This document shows positions 59,334 to 64,000 of a stretch of DNA of 64,000 nt, piece after piece. The DNA lies in contig NZ_AP018817.1 of NCBI RefSeq assembly GCF_024349785.1, forward strand, positions 2,015,501 through 2,079,500. The letters are read 5' to 3'. Below the pieces are notes generated by a model. That model worked only from the letters and a program-made list of their open reading frames with translations, was not told the origin of the DNA and ran no database searches. How positions within the stretch are numbered: position 1 is the first letter of the stretch; each line of letters opens with the position of its first letter. The stretch is from Sphingomonas bisphenolicum (GTDB lineage Bacteria; Pseudomonadota; Alphaproteobacteria; Sphingomonadales; Sphingomonadaceae). Position numbers and translations under genes: made by a program.

Positions 59334-59527
59334 CGCGCTTTGCCGAGGCCGCGGGGCGGCTGGCGGGGGTGGCCGGATGGCTGCTGGGCTGGCGGCCGGA
59401 CGAGTTCTGGCGCGCGACCCCGGCGGAATTGGCGGCGGTGCTGCGCGCGGCGCGGAGCGAGGAGGAACCGGACGGCGGCGTGGATGGGGGGGAGTTGGCG
59501 CGGTTGATGGGGGCGATGCCGGATTAG
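59330..59527 (+). CDS. Phage tail assembly chaperone (GTA, rcc01693-like)
   Basis: A 65-aa protein from GTG 59330, overlapping the gp10 stop. TRFAEAAGRLAGVAGWLLGWRPDEFWRATPAELAAVLRAA is the family pattern (W-x-P-x-E-F-W-x-x-T-x-A-E). It guides the tape measure during tail assembly. Confidence 0.85.
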   Translation: MTRFAEAAGRLAGVAGWLLGWRPDEFWRATPAELAAVLRAARSEEEPDGGVDGGELARLMGAMPD

Positions 59528-59537
59528 GTCTGGCGTG

Positions 59538-59626
59538 AGTCCCGCTCTTCCAACTTCGCCTAAGCCCGGGCTTCGCCGGGGGAGGCTTCGTATCCTTCTC
59601 CCCCACGGGGAGAAGGTTGTTTTTTA
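59538..59626 (+). repeat. GTA-region palindromic repeat, copy 6
   Basis: CTTCCAACTTCGCCTAAGCCCGGGCTTCGCCGGGGGAGGCTTCGTATCC wording, then CTTCTCCCCC-ac-GGGGAGAAGG and TTGTTTTTT. It sits between the tail chaperone and gp11, where other GTA genes are normally contiguous. Confidence 0.75.
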
Positions 59627-59639
59627 TGGGGAGGCGCTG

Positions 59640-60203
59640 GTGGACGAGGAAATCGAGACGCTGGTGGTGCGGGTGCGGGCCGATACGCAGGGGCTGAGCC
59701 GCGATGTCGAGGCGATGCGGGCGGGACTGGAAGGGCCGCTCGGCGATGGGGCGGACCGGGCCGGGCGGCGGATCGAACAGGGGCTGATGCGGGCGGTGCG
59801 GACCGGCAAGTTCGGGTTCGAGGATTTGCGCCGGATCGCCGTCAGCGTGCTGGACGAGATTGCGGCGAGCGCCTTGCGGTCGGCCGTGGGCGGCGGGAGC
59901 GGTGGGGGCGGGCTGGCGAGCTTGGGCGCGTCGCTGCTGACGTCGGCATTAGGGTTGCCGGGACGGGCGACGGGCGGGCCGGTGGCGCCGGGGCGGGCCT
60001 ATATGGTCGGCGAGCGCGGACCGGAGATGTTCGTGCCGACGAGCAGCGGACAGGTGGTCGCGCAGGGTGGTTTTGGGGGCGGCGGCGCGCGGGACGTGCG
60101 GGTGAGTATCGCGGTCAATGGGCGCGGTGGAGAGAGCGAGCCGCGCTTGCTGGCGCGCAGCGCGCGGCAGGTGGCGCGGGCAGTGAAGGGGGCGCTGGGC
60201 TGA
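59640..60203 (+). CDS. GTA gp11-like short tail tape measure protein
   Basis: A 187-aa protein from GTG 59640 (GGGGAGG upstream): DEEIETLVVRVRADTQGLSRDVEAMRAGLEGPLGDGADRAGRRIEQGLMRAVRTGKFGFEDLRRIAVSVLDEIAASALR (helical), a Gly-rich bend, then PGRATGGPVAPGRAYMVGERGPEMFVPTSSGQVV, the classic tape-measure end. The short length fits the short GTA tail. An earlier in-frame ATG (59535) would translate the repeat and is rejected. Confidence 0.85.
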   Translation: MDEEIETLVVRVRADTQGLSRDVEAMRAGLEGPLGDGADRAGRRIEQGLMRAVRTGKFGFEDLRRIAVSVLDEIAASALRSAVGGGSGGGGLASLGASLLTSALGLPGRATGGPVAPGRAYMVGERGPEMFVPTSSGQVVAQGGFGGGGARDVRVSIAVNGRGGESEPRLLARSARQVARAVKGALG

Positions 60204-62533
60204 TGGGCAGGATCGAACATTGGCTGGCAGATGCGCGGCGGGGACAGGAGACGCGCTGGATCAAGCGCTTCGCCGCGACGCACTGGACCGTCAATTTCCC
60301 GCGGCCGATGATGGCGAGCGTGGTGACGAGCGCGCCCGACGCATTGCGGGTGGATGCGGTCTTTTACGGGTCGGGCGATCTGGCGGGGCTGATCTGGGAT
60401 GCGGCGGACCAGTGGAGCCATCCGTTGCTGGCCTATGACACGGACCGGGACTTTCGCGACTGTGTGCTGTCGTTCCGCTGGCGCAGCGGCGGCGTGCGGA
60501 CATTGGACGAGACGCATGGACCGACGCTGACGATCGAGGGGCGGGACGAATACGGCCATCCGCGCGCCTGGTATGTGCGGTTGTGGAACTATGCCAATGG
60601 TACGCCGGAAGATGCTGTCATCAGGCTGGATTTTTCCAGCTTGGCGGGCGGCTACCTGCTGCCCGACGAAAGCGATCCGGTGTGGGCGGGCGATGTGGAC
60701 CGCATGTTCATTTCGCTGGTGCCGCCCGGCTATGACGAGGGCGTTACGCCCTTTGCCGGGCCGCAAGAGGGGTGGGCGGAACTGAGCGAGATCGCCTGCG
60801 ACGGGGCGGGATCGATGCTGACGATCGGCGACGCGATGCTGCCCGAACATGGACTGTCGATGGCGACCGGCTATGACGATTGTTTCAACCAGACGCCCGA
60901 GCGCGTGGTGGGCGCGATCCATGCGCTGGGCTATCGCGGGGCGATCAACCATTATGTCGGAATGAGCCATTATTTCCGGCTGGAGCGGCTGGGCGAGGGA
61001 CTTTACGTCAGTCTGGCGGGTGGCGTGCTGAATGCGCCCTGCGCGGCCTGGCACCGGGATTTTGCAGAACGGGCGAAGGCGCTGGGGTTCGGCGTCATCT
61101 GGTCGCTATCCTATGAATTGTTCGATGCGCATTGCTGGAACGACTGGAAGCAACGGGCGGAAAATGGCGATCCGGCGCTGACCGGATGGTCGCCGCCATC
61201 GACATTGCTGTCGCCGGCCCATGGCGGGGCGATGGGCTATTTGCAGCAGGTAGCGGGAGCCTTTGTTTCCATCGGGTTGGAAGCGGACTTGCCGATCCTG
61301 TTTCAGGTCGGTGAACCCTGGTGGTGGGTGATGCCGGGCGACGGGCGGATATGCCTGTATGACGATGCGGCGCGGGCGGCGCTGGGCGGCAGTCCGGTGT
61401 CGATCTTGGATGTGCGGGGCGCGCTGGACGCGGCGCAATGCGCGTTGCTGGATGCGGCGGGGGCCTTGCTGGCGGCGTCGACGGCGGCGCTGTGCGCGGC
61501 GGTCAAGGCCGTAGCGCCGGGGGCAGTGACGCATTTGCTGGCCTATCTGCCGACCATATTGGACCCGCGCGCGCCGGAGGCCAAGCGGGCGAACATGCCG
61601 GTGGGGTGGGCGACGCCCGCTTTCGATGTGCTGCAACTGGAGGATTATGACTGGGTGACCGAGGGGCGGCCGGGGCTGACCGCGCGGGGCGTGGAACTGG
61701 CGACGGCGCGGCTGGGCTATCCGATCGAAGAGCAGCATTATTTGTCGGGCTTCGTGCTGTTGCCCGAACAGGCGGCGCAATGGCGGGATATCGTGGCAGC
61801 GGCGCAGGCGGCGGTGGCGCGGGGGACGGCGCAGACCTTCATCTGGGCGCTGCCGCAAGTCTGTCGCGACGGCTTCACCTGCTTCAGCATCGATGGGGAG
61901 GATGATGTGCAAGCCTTTGACGATATAGTGTTTCCGTTCGCCATCGGGCGGGAGGCGAGCCTGTCGCCGGCCTTTTCGACGCAGATCGTCGAAAGCCCGT
62001 CCGGCCATGAGCGGCGCAGCAGCGACTGGGCCGATGCGCGCCTGTCGTTCGACGCCGGGCCGGGGGTACGATCCGAGGCGGATATCGCCGCGCTGATCGC
62101 TTTCTTTCGGGCGCGGCGCGGGGCGGCGCGGGGGTTCCGCTTCACCGATCCCTATGACGATCGCAGCGGCGCGCCGGGTGTCGCGCCTTTGCCGATCGAC
62201 CAGCGGCTGGGGATCGGCGACGGGGTGCGGGCGACGTTCCAGTTGATGCGCCATTATGGCGTGGGCGAGGAGGCGCAGGCACGGGTCATCACCCGGCCGG
62301 TGGCGGGGAGCATCAGGGTGGCGGCCGACGGGGTCGAACTGACCGAGGGGTGGAGCCATGCGGGGCTGGGCGTGATCGCGTTCGATGACGCGCCCGATGC
62401 CGGTGTGGTGCTGAGCGCTGGTTATCGTTTCGACGTGCCGGTGCGCTTTGCCGAGGACCGGCTGGATATCAACCGGGCGACCTTCGCCGCAGGGGAAGCG
62501 CCGTCGGTGCCGCTGGTGGAGATACGCGAATGA
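60203..62533 (+). CDS. GTA gp12-like distal tail protein with large N-terminal extension (DUF2460 at the C-terminus)
   Basis: A 776-aa protein. The last 200 residues (SLSPAFSTQIVESPSGHERRSSDWADARLSFDAGPGVRSEADIAALIAFFRARRGAARGFRFTDPYD) are DUF2460, the distal tail protein RcGTA gp12, which is about 200 aa alone. The first 560 residues are extra: FPRPMMASVV, an extended beta section and a TIM-barrel-like part (GYDDCFNQTPERVVGAIHALGYRGAINHYVGMSHYF; VIWSLSYELFDAHCWNDWKQ; QLEDYDWVTEGR). RefSeq names such proteins non-contractile tail sheath, from memory. TGATG junction with gp11. Confidence 0.85.
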   Translation: MGRIEHWLADARRGQETRWIKRFAATHWTVNFPRPMMASVVTSAPDALRVDAVFYGSGDLAGLIWDAADQWSHPLLAYDTDRDFRDCVLSFRWRSGGVRTLDETHGPTLTIEGRDEYGHPRAWYVRLWNYANGTPEDAVIRLDFSSLAGGYLLPDESDPVWAGDVDRMFISLVPPGYDEGVTPFAGPQEGWAELSEIACDGAGSMLTIGDAMLPEHGLSMATGYDDCFNQTPERVVGAIHALGYRGAINHYVGMSHYFRLERLGEGLYVSLAGGVLNAPCAAWHRDFAERAKALGFGVIWSLSYELFDAHCWNDWKQRAENGDPALTGWSPPSTLLSPAHGGAMGYLQQVAGAFVSIGLEADLPILFQVGEPWWWVMPGDGRICLYDDAARAALGGSPVSILDVRGALDAAQCALLDAAGALLAASTAALCAAVKAVAPGAVTHLLAYLPTILDPRAPEAKRANMPVGWATPAFDVLQLEDYDWVTEGRPGLTARGVELATARLGYPIEEQHYLSGFVLLPEQAAQWRDIVAAAQAAVARGTAQTFIWALPQVCRDGFTCFSIDGEDDVQAFDDIVFPFAIGREASLSPAFSTQIVESPSGHERRSSDWADARLSFDAGPGVRSEADIAALIAFFRARRGAARGFRFTDPYDDRSGAPGVAPLPIDQRLGIGDGVRATFQLMRHYGVGEEAQARVITRPVAGSIRVAADGVELTEGWSHAGLGVIAFDDAPDAGVVLSAGYRFDVPVRFAEDRLDINRATFAAGEAPSVPLVEIRE

Positions 62534-63369
62534 GCGATGTCGAGAGGCTAAGCCAGCCGCTTAATACGCTGGCCTTTTGCTGGCGGATCGAGCGGCGGGA
62601 CGGGGTGACGATCGGGCTGACCAGCCATGACCGGGATCTGGACATAGGCGGGCTGACCTATCGCGCCGCGCCGGGGATGACGCCGTCGGCGGTGCGCAAC
62701 GGGATCGGGCTGGACGGCGAGGATAGCGATGTCGCAGGCGCGCTGTCGAGCGATGCGATCGGCGAGGCGGACCTGATGGCGGGGCGCTGGGACGGGGCGG
62801 CGCTGGAATTGCGGCTGACGCAGTGGGAGGTTTTGGGGGAGGCTTTGGGAGAGGAAGCGGGCGCGCTGTGGCTGTTGCTGGCGCGGGGCGAGATCGGCGC
62901 GGTGGCGCGCAAGGGCGGGGCGTTTACGGCCGAATTGCTGGGCGCGGCGGCGGTGCTGAGCGGGCCGGTGACGCCGTCGACCTCGCCCGATTGCCGGGCA
63001 AGGCTGGGCGACGCGGCGTGCCGGGTCGATATGGCCGGGCGTCGGCGGATCGTAGCAGTAGGGAGCGTCGATGACGTCGATGTGGCGGTCGGCGGATTGG
63101 CGGCGGGAGCCTATGCGTTCGGCGCGTTGCGCTGGCTGACCGGGGCCAATGCGGGGCTGACGCAGGCGGTGGTCGACAATGGCGCGGACGGGCTGGTGCT
63201 GGCCGATCCGCCGGCCTTTGCGGTGACGGCGGGGACGTTGGCGTTGCTGACCGAAGGGTGCGACCGGCAATTGGCGACCTGTGCGGCGCGGTTCGGCAAC
63301 GCGCTCAATTTCCGTGGAGAACCCTATTTGCCGGGGATGGACCTTTTGACCCGCTATCCCGGCGCATGA
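62530..63369 (+). CDS. GTA gp13-like hub protein, DUF2163
   Basis: A 279-aa protein: an N-terminal FCWRIERRDGVTIGLTSHDRDLDIGGLTYRAAPGMTPSA is the DUF2163 pattern, and the C-terminal half has STSPDCRARLGDAACRVDM...EGCDRQLATCAARFGNALNFRGEPYLPGMDLLTRYPG with four cysteines spaced as in the iron-sulfur-like site of RcGTA gp13. It forms the tail hub. ATGA overlap with gp12 and gp14. Confidence 0.9.
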   Translation: MSDVERLSQPLNTLAFCWRIERRDGVTIGLTSHDRDLDIGGLTYRAAPGMTPSAVRNGIGLDGEDSDVAGALSSDAIGEADLMAGRWDGAALELRLTQWEVLGEALGEEAGALWLLLARGEIGAVARKGGAFTAELLGAAAVLSGPVTPSTSPDCRARLGDAACRVDMAGRRRIVAVGSVDDVDVAVGGLAAGAYAFGALRWLTGANAGLTQAVVDNGADGLVLADPPAFAVTAGTLALLTEGCDRQLATCAARFGNALNFRGEPYLPGMDLLTRYPGA

Positions 63370-63734
63370 GCGGGGTAGTCGAGCGCGCGCGGGCGCTGGT
63401 CGGCGTGCCGTTTCGGCTGCACGGGCGCGGTCGCGCGGGGCTGGATTGCGTCGGGCTGGCGGCGCTGGCGATGGGGCGGGAAGCGCATTGCGCCTATGGG
63501 CTGCGCAGTGGCGATATCGGGCGGGCGGAAGGCTGGCTGCGGGCGGCGGGGTTGCGGCCGGTGGAGATTGGGGAGCCGGGCGACCTGGCGCTGGTGCGAC
63601 CGGGGCCGTTGCAACTGCATCTGATGATCGGAACCGGGGCGGGGTTCATCCATGCCCATGCGGGAATCGGGCGGGTGGTGGAGATGCCGGGCGCGTCGCC
63701 ATGGCCGGTGATCGGGTGGTGGCGGGCAGCATGA
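63366..63734 (+). CDS. GTA gp14-like NlpC/P60 cell-wall peptidase
   Basis: A 122-aa protein: ARALVGVPFRLHGRGRAGLDCVGLAALA (catalytic Cys near residue 28), GDLALVRPGPLQLHLMIGTGAGFIHAHAGIGRVVEM (catalytic His). It cleaves host peptidoglycan peptides so that the tail can inject DNA. Overlaps gp13 by 4 bp. Confidence 0.9.
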   Translation: MSGVVERARALVGVPFRLHGRGRAGLDCVGLAALAMGREAHCAYGLRSGDIGRAEGWLRAAGLRPVEIGEPGDLALVRPGPLQLHLMIGTGAGFIHAHAGIGRVVEMPGASPWPVIGWWRAA

Positions 63735-63788
63735 AGTCGCGCGCGCATTGTTTCTCGACGGCGCTCGAAACGAACGGAGGCTAATATT

Positions 63789-64000
63789 ATGGCGACGGTG
63801 GTGCTGACGGCGGTGGGGACCGTGCTGGGCGGGCCGATCGGCGCTGCGATCGGCGCGGTGATCGGCAATGTCATCGACAATCAGATATTGTTCAAGCCCA
63901 AGGGACGCGAGGGCGCGCGGCTTGCCGACCTGCAATTGCAGACGTCGAGCTATGGCACGCAAGTCCCAAAGCTGTTCGGGACGATGCGGGTGGCGGGGAC
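63789..64000 (+). CDS. GTA gp15-like host-specificity/megatron protein, partial (cut by window end)
   Basis: Only the first 70 residues are in the window: MATVVLTAVGTVLGGPIGAAI, then GAVIGNVIDNQILFKPKGREGARLADLQLQTSSYGTQVPKLFGTMRVAG. The YGTQVPKLFGTMRVAG block is the start of the GTA TIM-barrel/host specificity protein (over 1,200 aa in RcGTA). The coding frame is open at the right edge. Confidence 0.85.
   Translation, partial: MATVVLTAVGTVLGGPIGAAIGAVIGNVIDNQILFKPKGREGARLADLQLQTSSYGTQVPKLFGTMRVAG

Noticed and set aside
59535..59639. Upstream extension of gp11 from an ATG at 59535
   Set aside because: It would translate repeat copy 6; GTG 59640 with GGGGAGG is the better start.
42967..64000. 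An active temperate prophage
   Set aside because: No integrase, repressor, lysis cassette or replication genes within the cluster, and the gene order is that of RcGTA-like agents; the integrase at 33 kb lies 9 kb away beyond core genes.

Overview
The window looks like the chromosome of a sphingomonad (Sphingomonadaceae, Sphingobium/Novosphingobium-like). The evidence is the high GC, a LigM/DesA-type tetrahydrofolate O-demethylase, a TonB receptor beside a P450 and Rieske oxygenase, and an RcGTA-like gene transfer agent cluster split by host genes in the way seen in sphingomonads. No search was run, so all family calls rest on motifs, lengths and gene order read by eye.

Left part (1 to about 34.3 kb): accessory, catabolic and somewhat less GC-rich. 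It opens with what looks like one end of an IS21-type element and a noncoding tandem repeat. A C1 operon follows (purU, ligM-like, folD; minus strand) with a divergent LysR regulator. From 4.8 to 25.5 kb lies a large catabolic cluster: MFS importer, five SDR genes (one a two-domain fusion), GMC oxidoreductase, IclR regulator, M29-type metalloprotein, MmgE/PrpD, cyclase-family hydrolase, SnoaL-like protein, SMP-30 lactonase, serine esterase of the beta-lactamase fold, Rieske oxygenase alpha and beta subunits, P450 and TonB receptor. Its main intergenic regions carry pairs of a 15-bp inverted repeat (consensus TTCCrTnnAAcGGAA) always 20 bp centre to centre, which ties the transcription units into one likely IclR regulon. 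After a broken LysR gene comes a second, GntR-controlled cluster (rraA, gntR, MFS, Tat-exported amidohydrolase, porin, MFS). A P4-type integrase at 33-34 kb, next to trmB, probably marks the edge of an inserted island.

Middle (34.3 to 42.8 kb): housekeeping genes. These are trmB, a 59-aa secreted protein, metK, lnt (with an in-frame repeat insert), a YqaA-type membrane protein, a GNAT acetyltransferase, a 33-bp tandem repeat, a TonB-like protein, a DJ-1/PfpI protein and a glutathione transferase.

Right part (43 kb to the end): a gene transfer agent (GTA) cluster on the plus strand, in order gp1 (small terminase-like), gp2 (TerL), gp3 (portal), a DUF6127-like gene, gp4 (prohead protease), gp5 (capsid), an S74-chaperone tail fibre with adaptor, gp6, gp7, gp8, gp9, gp10, tail chaperone, gp11, gp12, gp13, gp14 and the start of gp15. 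The genes gp6-gp8 and gp9-gp14 overlap by ATGA/GTGA/TGATG junctions. Host-type genes (M28 peptidase, nitroreductase, lipoprotein, glycine-zipper protein, antisense microproteins) and six related palindromic repeats ending in terminator-like hairpins break up the cluster.
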